Position numbers and translations under genes: made by a program. This document shows positions 1 to 8,813 of a stretch of 43,449 nt of DNA, one piece after another. The notes below the pieces were generated by a model. That model searched no databases, had not been told where the DNA came from, and saw only the letters and a list, made by a program, of their open reading frames with translations. Position 1 is the first letter of the stretch. Every line of letters starts with the position of its first letter. The stretch comes from a bacterium (GTDB taxonomy: Bacteria; Vulcanimicrobiota; Vulcanimicrobiia; Vulcanimicrobiales; Vulcanimicrobiaceae), in contig JAJYCL010000025.1 of the NCBI GenBank assembly GCA_021778415.1, forward strand, positions 1-43,449, read 5' to 3'.

Positions 1-2
1 TG

Positions 3-671
3 ATCATGTGGGGTGCGATCTTGCTGCTCACGCACCCGAACCCGCTCATCGGTGCTGCAGAATTGCTGGGTTGCGGCGTTCTCGCGTTTTATTCCGCCAG
101 TGTCTGGGTCCAAGGACGCATTAAAAAACGGCTTCGTCTTTTTAACGAACAACTCGAAATTGCGCTCCGCCTCATGTCGTCGGGTCTTCGTGTTGGATTG
201 GGCTTGCGACAGGCCCTCACAACGGTCGTCCAGGAGATGCCGGAGCCTGCCCGCATCGAGTTTGGTCGGGTACTCGGACAGACAAGCATCGGCGTAAGTA
301 TCTATGATGCCCTCGATCAACTGTCGGGGCGTATGCCCTCGAATGAGTTGACGATGATGGCGAAAGCGATACGGGTGCAGTCCCAAACCGGCGGTAACCT
401 CGGTCACGTGTTGGAAGTTCTCGCCGAAACGATTAAACAGCGCAGAAAAATCACTCGCAAAGTGCGTGCCCTTACCTCCGAAGCGCGTGCATCCGGCTAT
501 GTTATTACGGCCCTACCGATCTTCGTCGGCGGCTTTATTCTCGTCGCCGAACCGCATATGCGCGGTTCGCTCTTCGGCACCCTGATCGGTCGACTTTCGC
601 TCTTGGGGACGTTCACGTTAATCGCCGTGGGGCAATTGATTATGAATCGCATGACGGATTTCGAAGCCTGA
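3..671 (+). CDS. tadB: Tad pilus inner-membrane platform protein TadB (5' end cut by window edge)
   Basis: Type II secretion F-domain protein, one of the two inner-membrane platform subunits of a Tad/Flp pilus machine. The frame is open to the left edge, and 222 residues is short for TadB (usually about 300), so the true start lies outside the window. Visible: a hydrophobic N-terminal segment (about residues 1-32), the F domain with a cytoplasmic helical bundle (the stretch LEIALRLMSSGLRVGLGLRQ is typical of the family), and two C-terminal membrane segments (about 163-180 and 190-212). The stop overlaps the ATG of tadC by one base, so the two are translated together. The TadB/TadC assignment rests on order (TadB before TadC) and family likeness. 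Confidence 0.88.
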   Translation: MMWGAILLLTHPNPLIGAAELLGCGVLAFYSASVWVQGRIKKRLRLFNEQLEIALRLMSSGLRVGLGLRQALTTVVQEMPEPARIEFGRVLGQTSIGVSIYDALDQLSGRMPSNELTMMAKAIRVQSQTGGNLGHVLEVLAETIKQRRKITRKVRALTSEARASGYVITALPIFVGGFILVAEPHMRGSLFGTLIGRLSLLGTFTLIAVGQLIMNRMTDFEA

Positions 672-1528
672 TGTCGTTGCTGATTGCTCTCGCTGCAACA
701 TTTCTCACCGCCGCTGCATGTTTTGCCGCGGTACTGTTCTTGGCGCGCGGCCGTCACTCCGTTCACGATCGACTTGCCGAACTGAATCTCAGCGATATTT
801 CCGATCGCAAGAGTTCCGGCGAGGATCTTTTCTATCGACTCCTCGCCGACGACCAACGCAGTGTGTTGTTGCGTCGATTACAAGAAGCCGGATGGAATGA
901 TATCACTGCGCAACAAATGGTTTTCCGCTCGGTCATTGCGGCCGTGGTCGGAGGGGCCATTGGCGTCGCACTGATGTTTATTCTCTCGGAATTCGATGCA
1001 ATGACAATCGGCGCAACGGCCGTGCTGATCATTTGCGGTGCTGCGGCCCCGAATTTCATGCTGAACTCGGCGATCGAGAAGCGCAAGCGTGAATTGTATC
1101 GCGAACTCCCCGATTTTCTGGATATGGTCGCAACGACCGTAGAAGCCGGTATTGCGCTCAATGGCGCGATGGCAGTTGCCGTCGACGCATTATCCGGACC
1201 ATTACGAGACGAATTTCAGATCGTTCTCTCGGATATTCGCTTGGGGCGTTCGCGTGTGGAAGCCCTTGCTGCGTTTGCAAAGCGCGCACATCAAATCGAT
1301 ATCACCACGACCGTTACGGCCATCGTGCAAGCTGAACGCTTAGGTGGAAATATTGTCAGCGTCTTGGACGAACTGGCAAAGGATGCGCGTGATAAACGTT
1401 TGATGCGCGCCGAAGAACTCGCCGCTCAGCTTCCTGTAAAAATGGTCTTTCCGATGGTGTTGTGTATGCTACCGGCTCTGCTGCTTATCATTTTTGGCGC
1501 TATCGTGGCCGATTTTCTGAATAAATGA
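671..1528 (+). CDS. tadC: Tad pilus inner-membrane platform protein TadC
   Basis: Second type II secretion F-domain subunit of the Tad pilus platform, expected to form the membrane base through which the TadA ATPase drives pilin assembly. It is 285 residues, normal for TadC. An N-terminal membrane segment (about 4-24) is followed by paired segments near 87-130, the cytoplasmic F domain (about 145-245, with ELPDFLDMVATTVEAGIALN and VQAERLGGNIVSVLDELAK typical of the family) and a C-terminal hydrophobic segment. The ATG overlaps the tadB stop, and its own stop overlaps the next gene's ATG (ATGA). No ATPase or pilin gene is in the window; these would be expected upstream. Confidence 0.92.
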   Translation: MSLLIALAATFLTAAACFAAVLFLARGRHSVHDRLAELNLSDISDRKSSGEDLFYRLLADDQRSVLLRRLQEAGWNDITAQQMVFRSVIAAVVGGAIGVALMFILSEFDAMTIGATAVLIICGAAAPNFMLNSAIEKRKRELYRELPDFLDMVATTVEAGIALNGAMAVAVDALSGPLRDEFQIVLSDIRLGRSRVEALAAFAKRAHQIDITTTVTAIVQAERLGGNIVSVLDELAKDARDKRLMRAEELAAQLPVKMVFPMVLCMLPALLLIIFGAIVADFLNK

Positions 1529-2154
1529 CGTTCGGCTTTTTCATCATCGCGTGTGCTGCCGCTCTGCTGTATGCGTGCGCCGGAGTCGTCGCAACGTTGA
1601 TCGCAAGCGTCTTGATTCCGCGTCTGCCGATGCTGGAGGAATCACCGCGGGGAAGAACGCTGCCGCTCTGGCTACTCCCGGCCGCGTATGCCGTTCTCGG
1701 CGTCGTCGTTCTTTTCGGCCATGCATCCGTCGAGCAACTTGGGATTATTGCCGTACTGTGCATTCCACTTGGGGCGATTATCATCGTGGATATGGCCAAA
1801 GGACTGATCCCGGATTTGCTCACCGTGGTACCGATGGTTGTGTTATTGGTTTGGAACGGGATGCACGGCCCGTGGCTTCCCATGCTCGTCGGTGCAGCCG
1901 TTCCGTTCGCCGCATTTGCCCTCAGTGCGGCGCTCTCGAAGGGTCGCGGAATGGGATGGGGGGACGCAAAGCTCGCGGCATTCGGCGGCGCCATCCTCGG
2001 ATTGGCCCCGTCGCTCATCGCCTTTGCTTTGGCGTCGCTTGTAGCGGTGGCTGTCGCCATGATCGCCAAACGAGCGGCGACCGAGCCGATCGCCTTTGGG
2101 CCCTATATGGTCGCGGCAATTATCGTGGGAATGCTTGTGCAAGCGCATCGCTAG
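1525..2154 (+). CDS. Prepilin peptidase (A24 family, TadV/CpaA-like)
   Basis: Membrane aspartic peptidase that removes the leader peptide of Flp-type prepilins. About six hydrophobic segments fill the 209 residues. The two expected catalytic aspartates are visible: D89 in the VDMAKGLIPD stretch and D147 in the GxGD motif (GMGWGDAKL, 142-150). It lacks the N-terminal cysteine-rich methylase domain of PilD, as expected for the short TadV/CpaA type. ATGA overlap with tadC puts it in the same operon, which supports a Tad-specific role. The following DUF192 gene starts 2 bases after the stop. Confidence 0.9.
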   Translation: MTFGFFIIACAAALLYACAGVVATLIASVLIPRLPMLEESPRGRTLPLWLLPAAYAVLGVVVLFGHASVEQLGIIAVLCIPLGAIIIVDMAKGLIPDLLTVVPMVVLLVWNGMHGPWLPMLVGAAVPFAAFALSAALSKGRGMGWGDAKLAAFGGAILGLAPSLIAFALASLVAVAVAMIAKRAATEPIAFGPYMVAAIIVGMLVQAHR

Positions 2155-2156
2155 CG

Positions 2157-2498
2157 ATGATGTTGCTCTGTGATGGACGCGATACTCCGATTGCTACCCA
2201 CGTGCGCATTGCCAAAAATCCGATCTCGCGCGCCGTTGGCTGGATTGGGCGCAAGCAAATCGATGCGCAGGAAGCGTTGCTTCTCCCCAACTGCAACGCG
2301 ATTCATACCATCGGTATGCGACGCCGCATCGACGTTCTTTTTCTCGATGCGGAATTTCGCATCGTCGCCATCGTTTGCGATATCCCGCCGATGCGTCCGG
2401 TGATTGCGCATCGAGCGGCGCGTCATACGATCGAACTGCTCTCCGGGGGTGCCGAGGCGAAGCAGTGCGCGCTTGGGGATCGCTTACGAATCGAATGA
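2157..2498 (+). CDS. DUF192 family protein
   Basis: A 113-residue protein of the DUF192 family (PF02643), whose molecular role is not established. Family hallmarks are the early A.NP..RAVGWIGR block, the central NCNAIHTIGMRRRIDVLFLD block (residues about 45-64) and a C-terminal LLSGGAEAKQCALGD segment. The ATG at 2157 (followed by a second ATG) lies 2 bases after the prepilin peptidase stop; the frame stays open far upstream, but that part is antisense-like shadow of the peptidase gene. No signal peptide is seen, whereas many family members are exported. The stop overlaps the next ATG (ATGA), so it sits in the same transcription unit as the Tad genes. Confidence 0.85.
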   Translation: MMLLCDGRDTPIATHVRIAKNPISRAVGWIGRKQIDAQEALLLPNCNAIHTIGMRRRIDVLFLDAEFRIVAIVCDIPPMRPVIAHRAARHTIELLSGGAEAKQCALGDRLRIE

Positions 2499-3916
2499 AG
2501 CTCGTCGGCCTTGTCGTCGCGATTTTCGGCGCGACCTATATCGCCGGCACGCTTGCGCATCCGTATATCGATGGCGATTTGTTTTGGCAACGCTGGCTCG
2601 GCGAGCACATTTTGCGCACCGGTGAGATTCCCCGAGCGTTAGGCCCCGAAACCTTTGCTGCCGTGGGCGCGCCTTGGCTGCCGCAAGAGTGGCTGTTCTC
2701 AACGCTCTATGCACTTGCCGTGGCCGCGCACGGCGCGTGGTTCTTTCACGCCGCCGTCGGCGCGTGCGTTGCAGCGACGCTCTACATGGTCGCTCGCCGT
2801 ACGACTGCGCATGCTGGGACGCTGGCAAGTGTCGCCGCCGTCGTTCTTTGCGGTATTGCGTTGGATCCATCGCTCGGAGTGCGCGCGCAGGATGTCGGTT
2901 GGCTGTGCTTCGCCGCGTTGTTGAGCATTCTCGACTGGGACGATAATCGCGTATTTTGGGCGGTCCCGCTCGTTATCGTGTGGGCGAATGTTCATGCGAG
3001 TGCCGTTGTCGCCTTGCCGCTTGTTGCCATCGATTTGCTGATAACGCCGCGGCGGGATCCGGGGGTCTTGAAGCGTCGGTTGTTGCTCATGGTCGCCCTG
3101 CTTGGTGCGATCTGCGTTGGACCATTCGGCATCGCGTTACCTATGTACGCCTTGCATTTGAGCGGGAGCCCGATCCGCACCTATATTGTGGAGTGGCAAT
3201 CGTGGGCGTGGTATCGGCCGTCGTTTGTCCTTGTGGTGTTTCCGGTGATCGCAACGCTTGCAGTACGGTTTCGCTGGGCGTTACGACAGCCACGAGAAGT
3301 GCTTCGCGTGGCGCTGTTCATCGCCATGAGTTGCATGGCGATTCGTAATGTCGCGCTGCTCGGTATCGCCGCTGCACCGCTTTTCGCCACGCTGCTCGAT
3401 CCGTGGCTTTCGCGTGTGACCTTCCCGTCGATAAAACTCCAAGAACCCGCGAAGCGGCTGCTCGCAATCGGCGTAGGCGCTGCACTCGTGCTCGTCTTTG
3501 CGTTGAGTTATCGTTTGGCACATGTTCCCAATGGAGGCCGATTGCCGTTTGCGGCCATGCGACGCATCGCCCGACTGCCCGGCGAGCGGCGGCTCTATTG
3601 CACCGATTTCGCTTGGTGTTCGATGTCGTTGGGAGATGTGCGGATGCGAGTTTATCTCGATGGTCGCGCCGACCCATTTCCGTGGCCGGTATGGCGGCGG
3701 TACCTGCGCATTGCTCGCGGCGGTTCACGCGCGGTGACAACTCTACGGCGCATTCGCGCCAATACGGTGATCGCCGGAAAAAATGGCGCGTTAGGAACGA
3801 CTTTGTTGCGGCAAGCGAATTGGCGTCGGGTCTACGTCGGATCGATAAGTGACGTCTTCGTGCGAATCCGCTCGAACGTAAACGTGAGAAGTGCAGCGAC
3901 GAGAAAGCCGACATAA
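2495..3916 (+). CDS. Polytopic membrane protein, GT-C glycosyltransferase-like
   Basis: A 473-residue protein with about ten hydrophobic segments and a soluble C-terminal part. The acidic loop after the first membrane segment (YIDGDLFWQRWLGEHIL, about residues 26-42) is where GT-C-fold lipid-linked sugar transferases carry their catalytic Asp, and the C-terminal block with CTDFAWCSM and VYLDGRADPFPWPVWRRY resembles uncharacterised bacterial GT-C-like proteins. I infer a sugar transferase or relative acting at the membrane; substrate unknown. The start at 2495 overlaps the DUF192 stop (ATGA). The last 85 bases overlap, tail to tail, the end of the permease gene on the other strand, which is unusually long. 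Confidence 0.72.
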   Translation: MKLVGLVVAIFGATYIAGTLAHPYIDGDLFWQRWLGEHILRTGEIPRALGPETFAAVGAPWLPQEWLFSTLYALAVAAHGAWFFHAAVGACVAATLYMVARRTTAHAGTLASVAAVVLCGIALDPSLGVRAQDVGWLCFAALLSILDWDDNRVFWAVPLVIVWANVHASAVVALPLVAIDLLITPRRDPGVLKRRLLLMVALLGAICVGPFGIALPMYALHLSGSPIRTYIVEWQSWAWYRPSFVLVVFPVIATLAVRFRWALRQPREVLRVALFIAMSCMAIRNVALLGIAAAPLFATLLDPWLSRVTFPSIKLQEPAKRLLAIGVGAALVLVFALSYRLAHVPNGGRLPFAAMRRIARLPGERRLYCTDFAWCSMSLGDVRMRVYLDGRADPFPWPVWRRYLRIARGGSRAVTTLRRIRANTVIAGKNGALGTTLLRQANWRRVYVGSISDVFVRIRSNVNVRSAATRKPT

Positions 3917-5217
3917 TACGAGAGGTCGCCGATATGCGGAAACGCACGAGGCATTGGTCCGATGAACCACGTTTGATTCCAAAACGGTACGGATGCAAGT
4001 AAGCCGAGTATCCATGCAGCGGCTCCGCGGCGAAACGCTTGCGGTTTTTCACGATCGGCCTGCTTGTGCATGAAGGCATTGACGAGAATGACTCCGGCCC
4101 AGGGCGATGCCCAGTAGGAAAGCAGCAACAGAAAATTCGCGTAGGAATCCGCCGTATCGCGTGGATTCGCGCCGGCGAGTGCGAGAATCGCACCGATGAC
4201 ACCGACGCCCAAAGCAGCCGACCACCGCGGAATCCGAATGTTAAATGCGACGAGTCCGGCCAATGCACCTGAGTAGAGATTCATGCAATTTGCGGTAATT
4301 GTGCCGAGAACGATGCTGGCGAGGACAAGGCCGGCAACGATTCCATGTGGGCCGAGAAGTGCGGCAATTGCGTCGGTCGGAATCGATGCGGAGAGATCGG
4401 CTTTCGTGAGGGTTACCGTTGCCGCTCCCATGATTTGTAAGGCGATGCATGGGATCGCCGTGCCCGCAAGGCTATACCAAAATACGGCCTTGCGTGATGT
4501 CGCCGCCGGTAAATAGCGCGAGTAATCCGATGCACAAGGTACCCAACCAAGGGCATATGAGAACGATAGCGCCGTTGCAAAGATGAACCCGGCGATTGGG
4601 CCGCCGGATGCAATGGGAGCGAGTGCGTGAAATGGAGTGGACCAATCGACCCGCGAAAACGTGACGACCCCTAGCGTAAGAAAACCCGCAGCTAAGAGAA
4701 TCGCACTGATATGTTCGAAGCGCGCCAATAAATTGTAGCCGTACACGGCGATGATAATTTGTAGCACGAGCATGAAGGCCAACGCTAGCGGGTAGCCGAT
4801 GTGCGCGAGCGTCTCTAACGCATAGGATCCGAAGATCGTATTGATGGCAAACCAGCCCACGCCGGCAAGAAACGACAGCGTCGCCGGAGCAATGTTGGCG
4901 ATTCGCCCCAAGGCAAAACGCGATGCCACCATTTGCGGCACGCCATACCGCGGGCCGAGTGTCGCTAAAACACCCAATACGGCAAAGCCGGCGCAGTTTC
5001 CAAGCACGATGCCGATGAGCGCGCTACGAAGATCGGTTCCGTAAAGCGCGACGATAAAAATGCCGACCATCCACGTGGCAATTTCGGCGTTCGCCGAAAA
5101 CCAGATGCCAAAAAGATCGCGCGGGTTGCCGTGACGTTGCTCGGGGAGAACCGGTTCGATGCCGGTAGGCTCGACGGCGAGGACCTGGTCCCGATACACA
5201 GGTTGCGGTTCGTTCAT
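3832..5217 (-). CDS. NCS1-family permease (cytosine/purine/vitamin type)
   Basis: A 461-residue transporter of the nucleobase:cation symporter-1 family with about twelve membrane segments. The opening block with NPRDLFGIWFSANAEIATWM (about residues 31-50) is diagnostic of the family, whose members import cytosine, purines, allantoin, hydantoins, thiamine or nicotinamide-type compounds. The chosen start overlaps the nicotinamidase stop (ATGA), so the two are co-translated; from this I infer import of nicotinamide or a related pyridine, but the family also fits a nucleobase. An in-frame extension to 5388 lies inside the nicotinamidase gene and is rejected. The last 28 codons overlap the convergent GT-C-like gene. 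Confidence 0.88.
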   Translation of the reverse strand: MNEPQPVYRDQVLAVEPTGIEPVLPEQRHGNPRDLFGIWFSANAEIATWMVGIFIVALYGTDLRSALIGIVLGNCAGFAVLGVLATLGPRYGVPQMVASRFALGRIANIAPATLSFLAGVGWFAINTIFGSYALETLAHIGYPLALAFMLVLQIIIAVYGYNLLARFEHISAILLAAGFLTLGVVTFSRVDWSTPFHALAPIASGGPIAGFIFATALSFSYALGWVPCASDYSRYLPAATSRKAVFWYSLAGTAIPCIALQIMGAATVTLTKADLSASIPTDAIAALLGPHGIVAGLVLASIVLGTITANCMNLYSGALAGLVAFNIRIPRWSAALGVGVIGAILALAGANPRDTADSYANFLLLLSYWASPWAGVILVNAFMHKQADREKPQAFRRGAAAWILGLLASVPFWNQTWFIGPMPRAFPHIGDLSYYVGFLVAALLTFTFERIRTKTSLIDPT

Positions 5218-5783
5218 TGCGCGATGCCGAGTTGCGTACTCAGCGCGAGGTGCACTCCCGCGGCAAGCATCGCCTCGATGGCGCGCTCTCCATCGCTCGG
5301 GTGCACATTGACGGCCGCGATCGCATCGAGGAGCACCGTTGCCTCGAAGCCGAGTTTGCGCGCATCGATTGCCGTTGCCTTCACGCAATAATCGGTTGCA
5401 AGCCCGCAGAGGTACACGTGCGAGATCTCGCGATCGCGGAGATGTTCGGCCAACGGCGTTGCGGCAAATCCGGAGTAGCCATCGATCATCGGATCGATGC
5501 CTTTACTGATGATTTCATCGATGGCATCGAGCGGCAGTTCTTTGGAAAATTCCGCCCCCGGCGTGTTTTGCAAACAATGAAAAGGCCAAGGTCCGCCGTA
5601 GCGTTGCGTGTAGCGGTGATCATCGGGGTGCCAATCGCGGGTTGCAACGACGTAGGAAAAACCGCGTAGTATGCGGCGGATAGGTTCAAAAATGCGCATT
5701 CCGTCGGCGACGGCCAGTGGGCCGCCGGGCAGAAAATCATTCTGCGGATCGACGATAATGAGGCCATCGCGCCGAGTGAGCAT
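5214..5783 (-). CDS. pncA: Nicotinamidase
   Basis: Isochorismatase-fold amidase that hydrolyses nicotinamide to nicotinate, the entry step of the Preiss-Handler NAD salvage route. The 189 residues show the catalytic triad of the family: D12 in VDPQNDF, K94 in ISKGID and C133 in GLATDYCVKAT; metal-binding candidates are D50, H52 and H69 (in RDWHPDDH and the following HCLQ). The length is normal. It is the first gene of a two-gene unit with the NCS1 permease (ATGA overlap). The nadA-nadB-nadC operon lies about 2 kb upstream on the same strand, separated by pepP and two plus-strand genes. Confidence 0.93.
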   Translation of the reverse strand: MLTRRDGLIIVDPQNDFLPGGPLAVADGMRIFEPIRRILRGFSYVVATRDWHPDDHRYTQRYGGPWPFHCLQNTPGAEFSKELPLDAIDEIISKGIDPMIDGYSGFAATPLAEHLRDREISHVYLCGLATDYCVKATAIDARKLGFEATVLLDAIAAVNVHPSDGERAIEAMLAAGVHLALSTQLGIAQ

Positions 5784-5870
5784 GTGCAGTATTTGTCGGA
5801 TACCCCAACGAAAGTCCTCGCGTTCGCTCAGAACTCATAGCACGACATACTAGCAACTGTGGAGGCCTTT

Positions 5871-6197
5871 ATGCACGGTGATACTTCCGGCTCGGCCGGA
5901 CTCATGGCTGGTTTTGCAGCCTTTTATTTGTTCTTTATCGTCATTGGAATTGCGTCGATCGTCCTTTTCATCTGGATGTACTGGCGCATCTTTGAAAAGG
6001 CGGGCTTTTCCGGCGCGCTCTCGTTGCTCAATCTCGTTCCCGGATTCGGGAATCTCATCTGCCTGATTATTTTGGCGTTTTCCACATGGCCGTCACAACA
6101 AACCGGTGGGCCGATGATGCAACCGAACTACATGCCGCCGCCCGCACCGCCGCTGCCGCCGGAACAGTACGGCGGCCCGCCGCAAACGTTACCATAA
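5871..6197 (+). CDS. Small membrane protein with proline-rich tail
   Basis: A 108-residue protein with two hydrophobic segments (about 12-38 and 48-72, the second following a FEKAGFSGALSLLNLVPGFG stretch) and a Pro/Gly/Gln-rich cytoplasmic or periplasmic tail. The KAGFSG...L.PGFG pattern occurs in small two-TM proteins annotated as DUF5684-like or signal-peptidase-I-associated; function is unknown. The ATG at 5871 is preferred because GGAGG at 5861-5865 sits 5 bases before it, whereas the upstream in-frame GTG (5859) overlaps that ribosome site. Divergent from pncA, convergent with pepP 18 bases downstream. Confidence 0.75.
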   Translation: MHGDTSGSAGLMAGFAAFYLFFIVIGIASIVLFIWMYWRIFEKAGFSGALSLLNLVPGFGNLICLIILAFSTWPSQQTGGPMMQPNYMPPPAPPLPPEQYGGPPQTLP

Positions 6198-6215
6198 CGC
6201 CGCAGTGTGATGCGA

Positions 6216-7553
6216 TCAGACGTGGAGGCTTGTGTACCAGGCCTCTACGTCGTCGATCTGCGAGGGTAAAATAGCCGAGAGATTCTCCGGTGCGTCGTTT
6301 GTGACGATGATATCGTCCTCGATGCGAACGCCGATGCCGCGGAAGCGATCCGGGACGGTGGCATCGTCCGGTTGAAAATACAGACCCGGTTCCACGGTTA
6401 GGGCCATGCCGCTGCTAAGCGTGCCGAATTTGTAGGTTTCGGCGCGTGCTCGTGCGCAATCGTGCACATCGATGCCCAGCATGTGGCTGACGTTATGCAA
6501 CGTATAGCGCTTGAAATATTGGTGTTGCGGATCCATAGCCTCATCGAAGGAACAGGTGAGAATGCCAAGATCGATGAGTCCCTGCGTCAGCACTCGCATC
6601 GCGCGCGTATTCGGCTCGAGAAAATCGTTGCCGGAGCGAACTGCTTCGATGCCGACACGCTGCGCCTCCCAAACGAGTTCGTAGATCGCGCGTTGTTCGC
6701 CGGAGAAACGTCCGGAAATCGGCAATGTCCGCGTGACATCGGCGGTATAGAGTGAATCGCATTCAACCCCGGCATCGAGCAAGAGAAGATCGGCATTTCG
6801 TAACGCGCCGTGATTGTGATTCCAGTGCAAGGTACACGCGTGATCGCCGGCTGCAGCGATGGTGAGGTAGCCGACGTCGTTTGCTTCGATACGCGCGCGC
6901 GACCAAAATGCGGCCTCGATTTCGCGTTCGCTTTTCGCCCGGCCAAGGAGGCGGATGGCATCTTCAAAGCCGCGCTTGGTGATCTCGACGGCCTTTCGCA
7001 ATTCGGAAATTTCGTACGCATCTTTGATCAACCGAATTTCCGCGAGTGTTATTGCTACTTGGGCGGCGTCTGCGTGTGGGACACTCGACGCGAGATGCTT
7101 TGGGAGTTCGGCAATCGGTCGAGCATCATCAACACCGTAGAAGAGTGCAGATTCATCGACGCCGCGATGCCGGCCAACCCATAATTCGCCATGAACGCGA
7201 TCGGTGAAAAATGCCTCTTCGCCACGATTATGCGGCTGGGTAAAAAGAATGGTACGATGCGCATCCCCGACGGGCTCAAAAACGAGCATCGCGCCGGGTT
7301 CGCCCGTTCCCATCAGATATGCAAAATCGCTACTCGGTCGAAAACGGAAATTCGTGTCGTTTGCGCGGACCTGCTCGAGACCGGCTTCGATGATGATCCG
7401 TTGGCCGCGAAAGTGCGCCGACAGTTGGGCGCGCCGAGCGTGAAGGAGCGTGAGCTGCGGATGGATGGTTGCCGCGAGGGGGCGATCGAGCCAGCCCGTG
7501 GACATGAAGGCGATCAAGGCTTGCGGCGTCTCTGTATCGTGACCGGTTTTCAT
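6216..7553 (-). CDS. pepP: Xaa-Pro aminopeptidase (aminopeptidase P, M24B)
   Basis: Cytosolic dinuclear metallopeptidase releasing the N-terminal residue from peptides with proline at position two. The 445-residue protein has the AMP_N domain (about 30-150) and the pita-bread M24 domain. All five metal ligands are visible: D260 (LLLDAG), D272 (TADVTRT), H357 (NVSHMLG), E388 (TVEPGLY) and E412 (RIEDD), with further active-site histidines H243, H246 and H353. A later in-frame ATG at residue 17 is a possible start. It stands alone between convergent and divergent small membrane-protein genes. Confidence 0.95.
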   Translation of the reverse strand: MKTGHDTETPQALIAFMSTGWLDRPLAATIHPQLTLLHARRAQLSAHFRGQRIIIEAGLEQVRANDTNFRFRPSSDFAYLMGTGEPGAMLVFEPVGDAHRTILFTQPHNRGEEAFFTDRVHGELWVGRHRGVDESALFYGVDDARPIAELPKHLASSVPHADAAQVAITLAEIRLIKDAYEISELRKAVEITKRGFEDAIRLLGRAKSEREIEAAFWSRARIEANDVGYLTIAAAGDHACTLHWNHNHGALRNADLLLLDAGVECDSLYTADVTRTLPISGRFSGEQRAIYELVWEAQRVGIEAVRSGNDFLEPNTRAMRVLTQGLIDLGILTCSFDEAMDPQHQYFKRYTLHNVSHMLGIDVHDCARARAETYKFGTLSSGMALTVEPGLYFQPDDATVPDRFRGIGVRIEDDIIVTNDAPENLSAILPSQIDDVEAWYTSLHV

Positions 7554-7596
7554 AGCATCGACGGGCTTCGCTAGTCTTGGCGGCGTAGCCTAGGGC

Positions 7597-7971
7597 ATGG
7601 AGCAAACTTCGCCGGCTAAGGCCTCGGATACGCTAGCAAACGAGCGAACCTATCTCGCGTATCTGCGAACGTCGTTATCGTTTATCGCCTTCGGTTTCGT
7701 GATCGCGCGGTTCGCACTCTTCACGCGCGAAATTTCGCTGATTGCTCATCTGCAATTGCAACAAAGCGGTTCGTCGCTGTTTTTCGGCGTTTCCATGGCG
7801 TTCTTCGGTGTTCTTGTCGGCCTTATCGGAGCGTGGCGATATTTTGTCACCGATAAAGCGTTGCGTGAGGCGAAGAATGGTGCGCTTTCAATTTGGCTGG
7901 CACTCTCAGGTGCCATCGTGACCGCACTGGTCGGTTCTATCGTCGCGATCGAGCTTTTGCGCCTTCGCTAA
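7597..7971 (+). CDS. DUF202 (YidH-type) membrane protein
   Basis: A 124-residue protein with three membrane segments (about 27-47, 63-85 and 98-121). The N-terminal block [21 protein letters not shown] is the DUF202 (PF02656) signature. The family is widespread; no biochemical role is settled. The start is divergent from pepP with a 43-base gap. The TAA at 7969-7971 overlaps the nadC TAG on the other strand (7968-7970), so the two genes meet tail to tail with no intergenic space for separate terminators. Confidence 0.88.
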   Translation: MEQTSPAKASDTLANERTYLAYLRTSLSFIAFGFVIARFALFTREISLIAHLQLQQSGSSLFFGVSMAFFGVLVGLIGAWRYFVTDKALREAKNGALSIWLALSGAIVTALVGSIVAIELLRLR

Positions 7972-8813
7972 CCGTCGATATCGAGACCGATATCGATTGA
8001 CGCGGCACCGTGCGTGATTCGGCCGACGGAGATGAGATCGACGCCGGTTTGCGCGATTGCAAGGATGCGCTCCGCGGTGACGCCGCCGCTAGCCTCCGTC
8101 AGCATCCGACCATCGACCATGCTTACTGCCTCACGTAGCGTCGCAACATCCATATTATCGAGCAGGACCGCATCGATGCGCGCATCGAGAATCTCGCGTA
8201 GTTGATCGAGGGAATCGACTTCGACTTCGATTTTTACCATGTGCCCAACGTGTGCGTGTACACGCGCAATCGCTTCCTGGAGCGATCCGGCGAGGGCGAT
8301 ATGATTGTCCTTGATGAGTACGGCATCATCGAGGCCGAAGCGATGATTGGAGCCGCCGCCGCAACGCACGGCATATTTTTCGAGGATGCGCAAGCCGGGA
8401 GTTGTTTTTCGCGTGCAGACGACGTGGGCACGCGTCCCGGCAATAGCGGTTACCAGGGTGTGGGTGACGGTGGCAATGCCGCAGAGTCGTGCGAGGAGAT
8501 TCAGGGCCGTTCGCTCGCCGCTAAGAATCGCTCGCGCATCACCGGAAATTTCGGCAAGGGTCTGCCCGGCGGCGAATGCGTTTCCATCCTCGACGAGAAG
8601 TGCGACCTCGACGTCATCGCTGAGCAGTGCAAATGCACCGCATGCGATGGCAATGCCGGCGGCAATGCCGGACTCGCGCGCGACGAGTTTTGCCGTTGAG
8701 CGCAGGGAGGCTGGAATGATGGCATCGGTCGTGAGATCGTTGCCACGACCGAGATCTTCGAGGAGCGCGTTGCGCAGGATCGGCTCGACAACGAGGGGAT
8801 GTGGTTCAAACAA
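7968..8813 (-). CDS. nadC: Quinolinate phosphoribosyltransferase (nicotinate-nucleotide pyrophosphorylase)
   Basis: Converts quinolinate and PRPP to nicotinate mononucleotide, third step of de novo NAD synthesis. At 281 residues it is full length. Family motifs in order: [14 protein letters not shown] near 19-32, [11 protein letters not shown] near 105-115, [10 protein letters not shown] near 133-142, the [15 protein letters not shown] block near 157-171 and the C-terminal TEASGGV loop near 239-245. The start overlaps the nadB 3' end by 8 bases. Third gene of the nadA-nadB-nadC unit. Confidence 0.97.
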   Translation of the reverse strand: MFEPHPLVVEPILRNALLEDLGRGNDLTTDAIIPASLRSTAKLVARESGIAAGIAIACGAFALLSDDVEVALLVEDGNAFAAGQTLAEISGDARAILSGERTALNLLARLCGIATVTHTLVTAIAGTRAHVVCTRKTTPGLRILEKYAVRCGGGSNHRFGLDDAVLIKDNHIALAGSLQEAIARVHAHVGHMVKIEVEVDSLDQLREILDARIDAVLLDNMDVATLREAVSMVDGRMLTEASGGVTAERILAIAQTGVDLISVGRITHGAASIDIGLDIDG